Positions 1 through 6,657 of a stretch of 6,734 bases of DNA are shown piece after piece. The stretch covers positions 1 through 6,734 of the forward strand of contig CAISUR010000381.1 in NCBI GenBank assembly GCA_903888655.1, read 5' to 3'. The notes beneath the pieces were generated by a model. The model saw only the letters and a list, made by a program, of their open reading frames with translations, ran no database searches and was not told the DNA's origin. Within the stretch, counting starts at the first letter, position 1. Every line of letters begins with the position of its first letter. A program made the translations under genes and the position numbers. This DNA comes from an uncultured Bacteroidota bacterium. GTDB taxonomy: Bacteria > Bacteroidota > Bacteroidia > Flavobacteriales > Flavobacteriaceae.

Positions 1-1
1 A

Positions 2-1240
2 AATCTTTACCACGTTAAATCAGTTTTTTCACATCAAGAAATTGGTAATAAAGTTACTTTCGATAGAGACATTGCTATGCAATCTTTTTTTGATGCCCAC
101 AATATTTGCTGGAACCAATCTCAAATGCACGGTGTCATTCGCAAGTTAAAATCCAGAAGCAATTGGGACAAACGTTGGGAACAAGTGATGCGAGATGTTC
201 CAAAAATGATTGATTTGAATTCGTTAAAAGTAGAGAGTTTGATACCCGATTTCTATGAAAAATTAAAAGGAAACGAACTTCCAATAGAAATCACAACACG
301 AAATAAAAACTTTCAACAAGGTGGCGAATATTGGGCTTGGCGTTATTTGGATAGTTTTGTAAAAGAACGTCATGTGAATTACAGCAAACACATTTCTAAA
401 CCTAATTTAAGTCGAACGGGTTGCAGCCGTTTATCACCTTATTTATCGTACGGAAATATTTCTATGCGAATGGTTTATCAATACACCAATCAGCATTATG
501 AAACGTCTAAAAATAAAAGGGCGCTATTGAATTTTGTCTCCCGTTTGCATTGGCATTGTCATTTCATCCAAAAATTTGAAGACGAATGCCAAATGGAATT
601 TGAAAACGCAAATCGAGCCTATGATTCTTTAATAAAACCAAAAAATGAAACTTATATAAAAGCTTGGCAAGAAGGTAAAACCGGAGTTCCAATTGTGGAT
701 GCTTGTATGCGATGTTTAGTTCAAACGGGTTACATTAATTTTAGGATGCGTGCCATGGTGGTTTCGTTTTTTACGTTCAATTTATGGCAAGATTGGCGCG
801 AATTACATTTTTTAGCCCGACAATTTTTGGATTATGAACCCGGAATTCATTATCCGCAAATTCAAATGCAATCGGGTACAACCGGAATTAATACGATTAG
901 AATTTACAATCCAATTAAAAACTCGGAAGAGCACGATTCAGAAGGGATTTTCATCAAAAAATGGGTTCCCGAATTAGCTCAAATTCCAGTGGAATTAATT
1001 CACGAACCCTGGAAATTGAATACTATTGAACAACAATTTTACAACTGCGAAATTGGAAAAGATTATCCTTTTCCTATTGTAGATATTGATGAAACCCGAA
1101 AAAAAGCAAGTGATATTGTGTGGGGTTTCCGGAAGAAAGACGACGTTAAAGAAGAGGGAAAACGAATTTTAAAAAAGCACGTGACTAATCCAAATAAACC
1201 AAAAAATGCGAGGAGTAAAAAAACAAAACCTTCCCAGTAA
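2..1240 (+). CDS. Photolyase/cryptochrome-family flavoprotein, 5'-truncated by the window edge
   Basis: The frame is open from the first bases, and the residues before the first internal ATG (position 77) are already family-like: a SHQEIGN segment followed by a DRD motif. The ATG at 77 is therefore internal. About 412 residues are visible; I estimate 80-90 N-terminal residues of the antenna-binding alpha/beta domain are missing. Counting the ATG at 77 as residue 1, the FAD-binding domain spans about 80-300: GGEYWAWRYL (82-91), RLSPYLSYGNIS (118-129), SRLHWHCHF (155-163), GKTGVPIVDACMR (200-212), DWRE (239-242) and RIYNP (275-279). W159 and W240 match the distal and middle Trp of the E. coli photolyase triad (W306, W359). 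The stretch matching W382 (about 255-268) contains no Trp and reads EPGIHYPQIQMQSG. The last ~20 residues are Lys-rich. The family binds FAD and either repairs UV-damaged DNA with blue light or senses light; which applies here is open. It is followed directly by the DUF2256 and (6-4) photolyase genes. Confidence 0.93.
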   Translation, partial: NLYHVKSVFSHQEIGNKVTFDRDIAMQSFFDAHNICWNQSQMHGVIRKLKSRSNWDKRWEQVMRDVPKMIDLNSLKVESLIPDFYEKLKGNELPIEITTRNKNFQQGGEYWAWRYLDSFVKERHVNYSKHISKPNLSRTGCSRLSPYLSYGNISMRMVYQYTNQHYETSKNKRALLNFVSRLHWHCHFIQKFEDECQMEFENANRAYDSLIKPKNETYIKAWQEGKTGVPIVDACMRCLVQTGYINFRMRAMVVSFFTFNLWQDWRELHFLARQFLDYEPGIHYPQIQMQSGTTGINTIRIYNPIKNSEEHDSEGIFIKKWVPELAQIPVELIHEPWKLNTIEQQFYNCEIGKDYPFPIVDIDETRKKASDIVWGFRKKDDVKEEGKRILKKHVTNPNKPKNARSKKTKPSQ

Positions 1241-1349
1241 AATATGCATCGTTTGCCAAAAACCTTTCACTTGGCGCAAAAAATGGGAAAAAGTTTGGGA
1301 TGAAGTAAAGTATTGTAGTGATAAATGTAGAATGAGTAAAATAAAATAG
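1206..1349 (+). CDS. DUF2256 zinc-ribbon-like small protein (47 aa)
   Basis: This small gene encodes MRGVKKQNLP, SKICIVCQKP, FTWRKKWEKV, WDEVKYCSDK, CRMSKIK. The order LPSKIC-x2-C, PFTWRKKW, WDEVKYCS-x2-CR is the signature of DUF2256. Cysteines 14, 17, 37 and 41 (C-x2-C-x19-C-x3-C) are placed to bind one metal ion, probably zinc; that is inference. ATG 1206 is the only ATG in the open frame, since an in-frame TGA lies at 1182, and conservation begins right after it at KKQNLPSK. The gene therefore overlaps the end of the upstream photolyase by 35 nt in another frame, which suggests translational coupling. The family has no established function. From general knowledge, DUF2256 genes are often found beside photolyase/cryptochrome genes, and this window fits that. 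A structural or nucleic-acid-binding accessory role is possible but unproven. Family assignment is firm; function is unknown. Confidence 0.9.
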   Translation: MRGVKKQNLPSKICIVCQKPFTWRKKWEKVWDEVKYCSDKCRMSKIK

Positions 1350-1396
1350 CCACTAATTCACAGATAAGTTTTAAAAAAAATCTGTGAATCTGTGGC
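1349..1396. repeat. Imperfect inverted repeat between DUF2256 and the (6-4) photolyase
   Basis: The left arm GCCACTAATTCACAGAT (1349-1365) and right arm ATCTGTGAATCTGTGGC (1380-1396) pair at 15 of 17 positions across a 14-nt A/T-rich loop. The left arm begins on the last base of the DUF2256 stop codon, and the right arm ends 14 nt before the preferred start of the next gene. The repeat could form a hairpin in mRNA acting as a partial terminator, a processing site or a stability element between the first two and last two photolyase-island genes. Alternatively it is a copy of a dispersed REP-like intergenic palindrome; I recall similar arm sequences in flavobacterial intergenic DNA but cannot verify that here. 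No T-run follows the right arm, which argues against a simple intrinsic terminator on the + strand. Confidence 0.75.
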
Positions 1397-1410
1397 AAAT
1401 AAAAATGATA

Positions 1411-2946
1411 ATGTCAAAAACCTTACGATTAATTATTGGAGATCAATTAAATAGCAATCATTCTTGGTACACAACCGTAGATGATTCGGTGACGTATGTC
1501 TTAATGGAAATCCGTTCCGAAACCGATTATGCGCAACATCACATTCAGAAAGTTGTTGGGATTTTTGCGGCTATGCGGTCTTTTGCTACCGAATTACAAT
1601 CCAATAAGCATCAAGTAATTTACATCCATTTGAATGATGAGAATAACCTACAAACCTTTGAAAAAAACATTCAAAATCTTATTTCAACGCACCATTTTAC
1701 TCATTTCGAATACCAATTGCCCGATGAATATCGAGTCGATTTGGATTTAAAAAATCTTTGTAAAACAATCCCAATTTCGAATGCCTTTTTCGATTCGGAA
1801 CATTTTTTTACAACTCGAAATGAACTCGGAGATTTCTTTGAAGGCAAGAAAATGTATTTGATGGAAAGTTTTTATCGTGCGATGCGAAAAAAGCACAACG
1901 TCATGATGGAAGACGATAAACCGCTAACAGGTCAATGGAATTATGATGGCGAAAACAGAAAGAAATTACCGAAAAATCACAAGCCAATTACTCCTTTAGT
2001 TTTCAATAATGATGTTTCAAATAGTTATCAAGAAATTATAAAATCAAAAGTAAAAACCATCGGAACTATTGATGCGAAAAACTTTGTTTGGCCCATCAAT
2101 AGAAAGCAATCGTTAGAATTATTAGATTTTTTTGCTCAAGAATGTTTGCAATTGTTTGGAAGTTATCAAGATGCAATGACGCCCAATGAATGGTCGTTGT
2201 ATCATTCTCGAATTTCATTTTCGATGAATGTAAAAATGATTTCGCCTCAAGAGGTAATTGATCGATGCATTGAAGAATGGAAAAAACGTCCTAACGAAAT
2301 AGAATTCAATCAATTGGAAGGTTTTGTACGACAAATAATTGGTTGGCGCGAATACATGCGCGGCATTTATTGGAACAAAATGCCTGAATATTCTAGTATG
2401 AATTTCTTCAACAATCAAGAAAAATTGCCCGATTGGTTTTGGACTGGGAAAACCAAAATGAATTGTATGAAAGATGCCATTCAGCAATCGCTTCAATATG
2501 CGTATGCACACCACATTCAGCGGTTAATGATTACGGGAAATTTTGCGCTTTTGGCAGGAATTCATCCCGATGAAATCGACGCGTGGTACCTCGGAATTTA
2601 CATCGATGCCTTCGAATGGGTTGAAATCACCAATACCCGCGGCATGAGTCAGTTTGCCGATGGAGGAATAGTAGGCACAAAACCGTATGTGAGCTCGGCT
2701 TCCTATATTGATAAAATGAGTCATTATTGTGGCAGTTGTTTTTATAAAAAAGTACTCAAAACGGGCGATAAGGCTTGTCCATTCAACAGTTTGTATTGGA
2801 ATTTTTACGACAGAAATGAAGATCAATTAGGTAAAAATCCGAGAATAGGCATGATGTATAACGTGTGGCGAAAAATGAAACCCGAAGACAAAACAGCTTT
2901 GTTAGAACAAGCGGATTATTATTTGAAAAATATCAATGAATTATGA
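1411..2946 (+). CDS. Iron-sulfur bacterial (6-4) photolyase (FeS-BCP / PhrB class)
   Basis: This 511-residue flavoprotein is predicted to repair (6-4) pyrimidine photoproducts in DNA using light. The N-terminal antenna domain starts at once with LRLIIGDQLN (residues 5-14), the class signature. The all-helical FAD domain fills about residues 230-500. Cysteines 352, 440, 443 and 456 have exactly the spacing of the [4Fe-4S] ligands in Agrobacterium PhrB (C350, C438, C441, C454). With the same +2 offset, H367/H368 match its active-site His pair, and W344, W392 and Y393 match its electron-transfer residues. The family's known antenna is 6,7-dimethyl-8-ribityllumazine; that is not readable here. 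I chose ATG 1411 because conservation starts right after it. ATG 1405 is also possible, and GTG 1384 is unlikely because it lies inside the inverted repeat. The stop overlaps the next gene's start (ATGA). Nothing key is missing, so activity is expected. Confidence 0.96.
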   Translation: MSKTLRLIIGDQLNSNHSWYTTVDDSVTYVLMEIRSETDYAQHHIQKVVGIFAAMRSFATELQSNKHQVIYIHLNDENNLQTFEKNIQNLISTHHFTHFEYQLPDEYRVDLDLKNLCKTIPISNAFFDSEHFFTTRNELGDFFEGKKMYLMESFYRAMRKKHNVMMEDDKPLTGQWNYDGENRKKLPKNHKPITPLVFNNDVSNSYQEIIKSKVKTIGTIDAKNFVWPINRKQSLELLDFFAQECLQLFGSYQDAMTPNEWSLYHSRISFSMNVKMISPQEVIDRCIEEWKKRPNEIEFNQLEGFVRQIIGWREYMRGIYWNKMPEYSSMNFFNNQEKLPDWFWTGKTKMNCMKDAIQQSLQYAYAHHIQRLMITGNFALLAGIHPDEIDAWYLGIYIDAFEWVEITNTRGMSQFADGGIVGTKPYVSSASYIDKMSHYCGSCFYKKVLKTGDKACPFNSLYWNFYDRNEDQLGKNPRIGMMYNVWRKMKPEDKTALLEQADYYLKNINEL

Positions 2947-4235
2947 GAACTACAATAGTTTGGTTTAAAACCGATTTGCGATTACACGACAACGAAACAC
3001 TAATCAAAGCCATTGCACAAAGTGATCAAATCATTCCGGTGTATTGTTTTGATGATGCTGAATTTGTTACCACTGAATTTGGATTTCAAAAAACAGGCAG
3101 TTTTAGAGCGCAATTTTTATTGGAATCTTTAATCGATTTAGATAAAAATTTACGAGAATTAGGTTCGGGATTATTGATTTTAAAAGGAAAACCAGAAGTT
3201 GAAATTCCGGCACTTGTTCAACAGTATAAGGTGACTAAAGTTTTTTCTAAAAGAGAAGTTTCTTATGAAGAAAAACAAACCGAAAACAAAGTACTTGAGG
3301 AATTATTCAAGTTAAAATGTGAACTCAAAACGTTTAGCACGAGTACGTTATATCATGCGGAAGATTTGCCTTTTTCCATAAAAGATATTCCCGATGTGTT
3401 TACTAATTTCAGAAAAAAAACGGAAAAAGATGCGGTGATTAGAACGGCTTTTGATGTTCCAAATCAGATTCAATCTCCAGAAATTCCAGAATTAAAATTA
3501 CCAACATTGGAAGAATTAGGTTTAGAATTTAAGCCTATAGATTCTCGTGCTGCGCTACCTTTTAAAGGTGGCGAAACAGAAGCCATAAAGCGATTGAACC
3601 ATTATTTTTTTGAAACCCAATGTATTTCAAGTTATAAAGTAACTCGTAACGGCTTAGTCGGTTCTGATTATTCTTCTAAATTCTCGGCTTGGTTGGCTTT
3701 AGGATGTATTTCACCACGATTTATTGTTAATGAACTGAAAAAATATGAAGCGCAATTTGGAGCTAATGAATCGACCTATTGGTTGATTTTCGAATTGTTG
3801 TGGCGTGATTATTTCCGATTTATGATGAAAAAATACAACGCTAAATTCTTTCAACAAGCTGGAATTCAGAATAAAGGTATTTCAGTTAACAAACATAACA
3901 CCCACCAACTTCAAGAATGGATAAATGGTAAAACTGGAGTTGATTTTGTGGATGCCAACATGTTGGAATTAAAATTAACGGGTTTCATGAGTAATCGCGG
4001 ACGTCAAAATGTAGCGAGTTATTTGTGTAACGATTTGAAACTCGACTGGCGTTATGGTGCAGCTTATTTTGAACAACAACTTATTGATTATGATGTATGC
4101 AGTAATTGGGGAAATTGGGCGTATTTAGCCGGAGTAGGAAATGACCCAAGAGGTAACCGATATTTCAATATTGACAAACAAGCTTCTGATTATGATAAAG
4201 ATAAAAAGTATAGGAATTTATGGTTGAAATCTTAA
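2943..4235 (+). CDS. DASH-family cryptochrome (CRY-DASH)
   Basis: This is a 430-residue flavoprotein of the CRY-DASH class, whose studied members repair cyclobutane pyrimidine dimers, mainly in single-stranded DNA, and may also signal light. The N-terminal alpha/beta domain opens with TIVWFKTDLRLHDNE (4-18). The DASH-type linker LPFSIKDIPDVFTNFRKKTE covers 142-161. The FAD domain runs from about 210 to 415, with YSSKFSAWLALGCIS (243-257), LLWRDYF (285-291), NRGRQNVASY (351-360) and the C-terminal SNWGNWAYLAGVGNDPRGNR (387-406). W287, W369 and W392 correspond to the electron-transfer triad W306/W359/W382 of E. coli photolyase. Y394 replaces the lesion-stacking W384, a typical DASH change. Length is normal for a bacterial DASH protein without a C-terminal extension. 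The start overlaps the (6-4) photolyase stop by 4 nt, so the two are almost certainly co-transcribed and translationally coupled. The class is clear; the balance of repair and sensing is not. Confidence 0.96.
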   Translation: MRTTIVWFKTDLRLHDNETLIKAIAQSDQIIPVYCFDDAEFVTTEFGFQKTGSFRAQFLLESLIDLDKNLRELGSGLLILKGKPEVEIPALVQQYKVTKVFSKREVSYEEKQTENKVLEELFKLKCELKTFSTSTLYHAEDLPFSIKDIPDVFTNFRKKTEKDAVIRTAFDVPNQIQSPEIPELKLPTLEELGLEFKPIDSRAALPFKGGETEAIKRLNHYFFETQCISSYKVTRNGLVGSDYSSKFSAWLALGCISPRFIVNELKKYEAQFGANESTYWLIFELLWRDYFRFMMKKYNAKFFQQAGIQNKGISVNKHNTHQLQEWINGKTGVDFVDANMLELKLTGFMSNRGRQNVASYLCNDLKLDWRYGAAYFEQQLIDYDVCSNWGNWAYLAGVGNDPRGNRYFNIDKQASDYDKDKKYRNLWLKS

Positions 4236-4256
4236 AAAATATTCTAAAACTCTATT

Positions 4257-4264
4257 TATATTTG
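4257..4264 (+). promoter_or_regulatory. Candidate Bacteroidetes -7 box for proline dehydrogenase
   Basis: TATATTTG matches the Bacteroidetes -7 consensus TAnnTTTG exactly and lies 19 nt upstream of ATG 4284 in a 48-nt gap. No convincing -33 TTG is at the expected spacing: the nearest TTG (4224-4226) is 30 nt upstream, and TTA at 4232-4234 is a weak substitute 22 nt upstream. If used, transcription would start near 4270 and give a very short A/T-rich leader without a Shine-Dalgarno sequence. This would separate proline dehydrogenase expression from the photolyase genes. Confidence 0.5.
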
Positions 4265-4283
4265 CATAATTAATAAAATTTCG

Positions 4284-5453
4284 ATGGATACAATTTTCAA
4301 CAATACCGAAGTGGCTTTTGCTTTAAAAAGTGATACCGAATTGGATAGAGCTTATTTTTTATTTAAAATGATTTCGAATGAGCCGTTGGTTCGCATCGGA
4401 ACAGCAGTAACCAATTTTGCATTGAAAGCTCATTTGCCTGTTGACGGATTGATTCGCGCTACTGTTTTCGACCATTTTTGTGGCGGTGTTAATGAAATGG
4501 ATTGCCTTAAAGTGGTGGATAACATGTATACGAAAGGCGTTTCATCCGTTTTAGATTATTCTGTGGAAGGTAAAGAAGAAGAAGCGCAATTTGATGCGGC
4601 TTTAGCAATGACTTTAAAGACAGTTGAATTTGCTAAAGAACGACAAGCAATTCCGTTTGCAGTTTTCAAACCAACAGGTTTAGGACGATTGGATTTATAC
4701 ACTAAAATAGGAGCGAAGCAAGCGCTTTCAGATGCCGAACAAGCCGAATGGAATCGGGTTAAAGAACGTTTTGAAATAATTTGTAAAACGGCTCACGATA
4801 AAGATGTAGCTTTACTAATTGATGCAGAAGAAAGTTGGATGCAAGACGCTGCCGATGATTTGGTTGAAGAAATGATGCTCAAATATAATAAAGAAAAAGT
4901 CATTGTTTTCAATACGTTACAAATGTATCGCTGGGATCGATTGGATTATTTGAAAGGATTGCATGAAAGAGCTCAAGCAAGGGGGTTTCACATTGGAATG
5001 AAAATTGTTCGTGGTGCCTATATGGAAAAAGAACACAAACGTGCGGAAGAAAAAGGTTATCCAACACCAATTTGTGCTACCAAACAAGCCACAGACGATA
5101 ATTACAATGCCGCAATTGATTATATGATGCAGCATATTGATACAATGGCAATTTTTGCTGGAACACATAATGAAGAGAGTTCGTATAAGTTAATGGAAAT
5201 GCAAGCTTCTAACGGAATTTCTAAAAATGACCAGCGAATTTGGTTCGGACAGTTGTATGGGATGAGCGACAACATCAGTTATAATTTAGCCGAAAACAAC
5301 TACAATGTTGCAAAATATTTACCTTTTGGACCCGTTCGTGATGTGATGCCGTATTTGATTCGTCGAGCCGAAGAAAATACATCAGTTGCGGGCCAAACCA
5401 GTCGAGAATTGAATTTGTTGAAAACCGAAAGAGAGCGAAGAAAATTAAAATAA
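4284..5453 (+). CDS. Proline dehydrogenase, monofunctional
   Basis: This 389-residue FAD enzyme is predicted to oxidise L-proline to pyrroline-5-carboxylate, the first step of proline breakdown to glutamate. The sequence is a PRODH beta/alpha-barrel with the key blocks in order: FAVFKPTG (125-132) with K129; LLIDAEESW (177-185) with D180; KIVRGAYMEKE (240-250) with R242 and Y246; and the substrate-binding block YLPFGPVRDVMPYLIRR (345-361) followed by EEN, giving Y345, R360, R361 and E364. By alignment from memory these match K329, D370, R431, Y437, Y540, R555, R556 and E559 of E. coli PutA. There is no DNA-binding or P5C dehydrogenase domain, so a separate P5C dehydrogenase is needed elsewhere. 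ATG 4284 is preceded by an A/T-rich leader typical of Bacteroidetes. The stop is one base from the stop of the convergent PLP-enzyme gene. All catalytic residues are present. Confidence 0.96.
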   Translation: MDTIFNNTEVAFALKSDTELDRAYFLFKMISNEPLVRIGTAVTNFALKAHLPVDGLIRATVFDHFCGGVNEMDCLKVVDNMYTKGVSSVLDYSVEGKEEEAQFDAALAMTLKTVEFAKERQAIPFAVFKPTGLGRLDLYTKIGAKQALSDAEQAEWNRVKERFEIICKTAHDKDVALLIDAEESWMQDAADDLVEEMMLKYNKEKVIVFNTLQMYRWDRLDYLKGLHERAQARGFHIGMKIVRGAYMEKEHKRAEEKGYPTPICATKQATDDNYNAAIDYMMQHIDTMAIFAGTHNEESSYKLMEMQASNGISKNDQRIWFGQLYGMSDNISYNLAENNYNVAKYLPFGPVRDVMPYLIRRAEENTSVAGQTSRELNLLKTERERRKLK

Positions 5454-5454
5454 A

Positions 5455-6657
5455 CTATAATACATTCAACTCCTTCATACATTCTTTCATAGCTTGATAT
5501 GTGCGTTCAATATCATTGTCCAACCCTATTGAAAAACGTATTAATCCATCTGTTAAACCCATTTCTTTTTGTTCTTCTAGTGGAATTTCAGATGAAGTCG
5601 AAGTTCCGGGAGCACTAAATAGTGTTTTATAAAACCCTAAACTAACAGCAAGATATCCTAGGTTTCGTTCTTGCATTAATTCCATCAGTTCGTTCGCTTT
5701 ATCAATAGTGTCTACATCAATCGTCATCATTCCACCAAATCCATATTCATGATTAATCATAGACGCATATAATTGATGACTTGGATGACTTGCTAAACCT
5801 GGATAAACTACTTTTAATCCATCGTTTTCAAATTTGGTAGCCAAATACAAAGCGTTGTGACTATGTTGTTTCATGCGAATATGCAAGGTGCGTAAGTTTT
5901 TCATCACACTAGCACTTCTCAAACTGTCCATTGTGGGACCAAGAAGCATACTAGCACCAGAATTAACATCTTTTAAACTGTTGATAAATTCTTTAGACGC
6001 ACAAGTAACACCGCCAACCGTATCGCTACTTCCATTAATATATTTGGTTAAACTGTGAATTACAATGTCTGCTCCTAATTTTATTGGCGCTACTGACAAT
6101 GGAGAAAAAGTATTGTCCACTACTAGTTTTAGATTATATTGTTTCGCAATTTTAGCTAATCCAGCAATATCAGCAACTTCTAGTAATGGATTACTTACTG
6201 TTTCGCAATACAAAACTTTAGTCTTTGGAGTAATAGCAGCTTCTACAATACTTAACTTAGTGATGTCTACAAAAGTTGTTTTGATTCCAAATCGAGGGGC
6301 GAAGTTTTTTAAAAAAGCATAAGTTCCGCCATAGATTGTTCTGCTAGAAACAATATGATCCCCCGTTCCACATAATTGCATTAACGTTGGAGTAATTGCG
6401 CCCATCCCAGAAGCCGAAACATTGGCAGTTTCTGTTCCTTCCATTGCAGCCATCGCCTTGTCTAAATATAAATTACTTGGAGATGAGTGACGAGAATAAA
6501 GATAACACCCTTCTGCATTGCCTTCAAAGGTGTCAAACATTGTTTTTGCTGAAAGGAAGGTGTAGGTGGAAGAATCAGAAATAGATGGATTTACACCACC
6601 AAATTCTCCAAAATATTGTAAATCTTGAATATTATCTGCGGGATTGAAGTTGCTCAT
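5455..6657 (-). CDS. Cys/Met metabolism PLP-dependent enzyme, methionine gamma-lyase-like
   Basis: This 400-residue fold-type I PLP enzyme belongs to the trans-sulfuration family (cystathionine gamma-synthase, cystathionine gamma-lyase, methionine gamma-lyase, O-acylhomoserine sulfhydrylase). Visible motifs are YSR (54-56; phosphate contacts Y54 and R56 from the neighbouring subunit), SGMGA (83-87), YGG (109-111), VVDNTFSPL (179-187) with D181 for the pyridine nitrogen, SLTKY (202-206) with the Schiff-base lysine K205, and RFSIGLD (374-380) with R374 for the substrate carboxylate. LKD at 228-230 resembles the K240-D241 pair of Pseudomonas methionine gamma-lyase, but that enzyme's active-site C116 is G111 here, and the usual NPT after YSR is replaced by HSSPSN. 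Elimination or gamma-replacement on a sulfur amino acid is likely; the exact substrate cannot be decided. The start follows an A-rich leader (actaaaaaaATG). The gene converges on proline dehydrogenase, from which it appears functionally independent. Confidence 0.92.
   Translation of the reverse strand: MSNFNPADNIQDLQYFGEFGGVNPSISDSSTYTFLSAKTMFDTFEGNAEGCYLYSRHSSPSNLYLDKAMAAMEGTETANVSASGMGAITPTLMQLCGTGDHIVSSRTIYGGTYAFLKNFAPRFGIKTTFVDITKLSIVEAAITPKTKVLYCETVSNPLLEVADIAGLAKIAKQYNLKLVVDNTFSPLSVAPIKLGADIVIHSLTKYINGSSDTVGGVTCASKEFINSLKDVNSGASMLLGPTMDSLRSASVMKNLRTLHIRMKQHSHNALYLATKFENDGLKVVYPGLASHPSHQLYASMINHEYGFGGMMTIDVDTIDKANELMELMQERNLGYLAVSLGFYKTLFSAPGTSTSSEIPLEEQKEMGLTDGLIRFSIGLDNDIERTYQAMKECMKELNVL

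Noticed and set aside
77..79. ATG as the start of the first photolyase gene
   Set aside because: The frame is open to the window edge, and the 25 codons before it encode family-conserved residues (SHQEIGN, DRD), so this Met is internal.
1365..1372. TAAGTTTT as a -7 box for the (6-4) photolyase
   Set aside because: It matches TAnnTTTG at all but the last position, but has no TTG at suitable upstream spacing and lies across the arm and loop of the inverted repeat.
2215..2826. Two open frames of 99-100 codons on the minus strand (2215-2514 and 2524-2826)
   Set aside because: Both lie antisense inside the well-conserved (6-4) photolyase and show no recognisable protein features.
4234..4263. A/T inverted repeat after the DASH gene as a terminator
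   Set aside because: The only pairing is a few A:T pairs with no GC stem; it is too weak to call a terminator.
4917..5482. Minus-strand open frames at 4917-5168 and 5300-5482
   Set aside because: They are antisense to conserved proline dehydrogenase coding sequence and show low-complexity F/I/C-rich translations.
6039..6046. TATATTTG on the plus strand, matching the Bacteroidetes -7 box
   Set aside because: It lies in the middle of the PLP-enzyme coding region with no gene downstream on that strand; expected by chance in AT-rich DNA.
5873..6584. Three short plus-strand open frames opposite the PLP enzyme
   Set aside because: The minus-strand frame encodes a complete, motif-bearing PLP enzyme; the plus-strand translations resemble no family.
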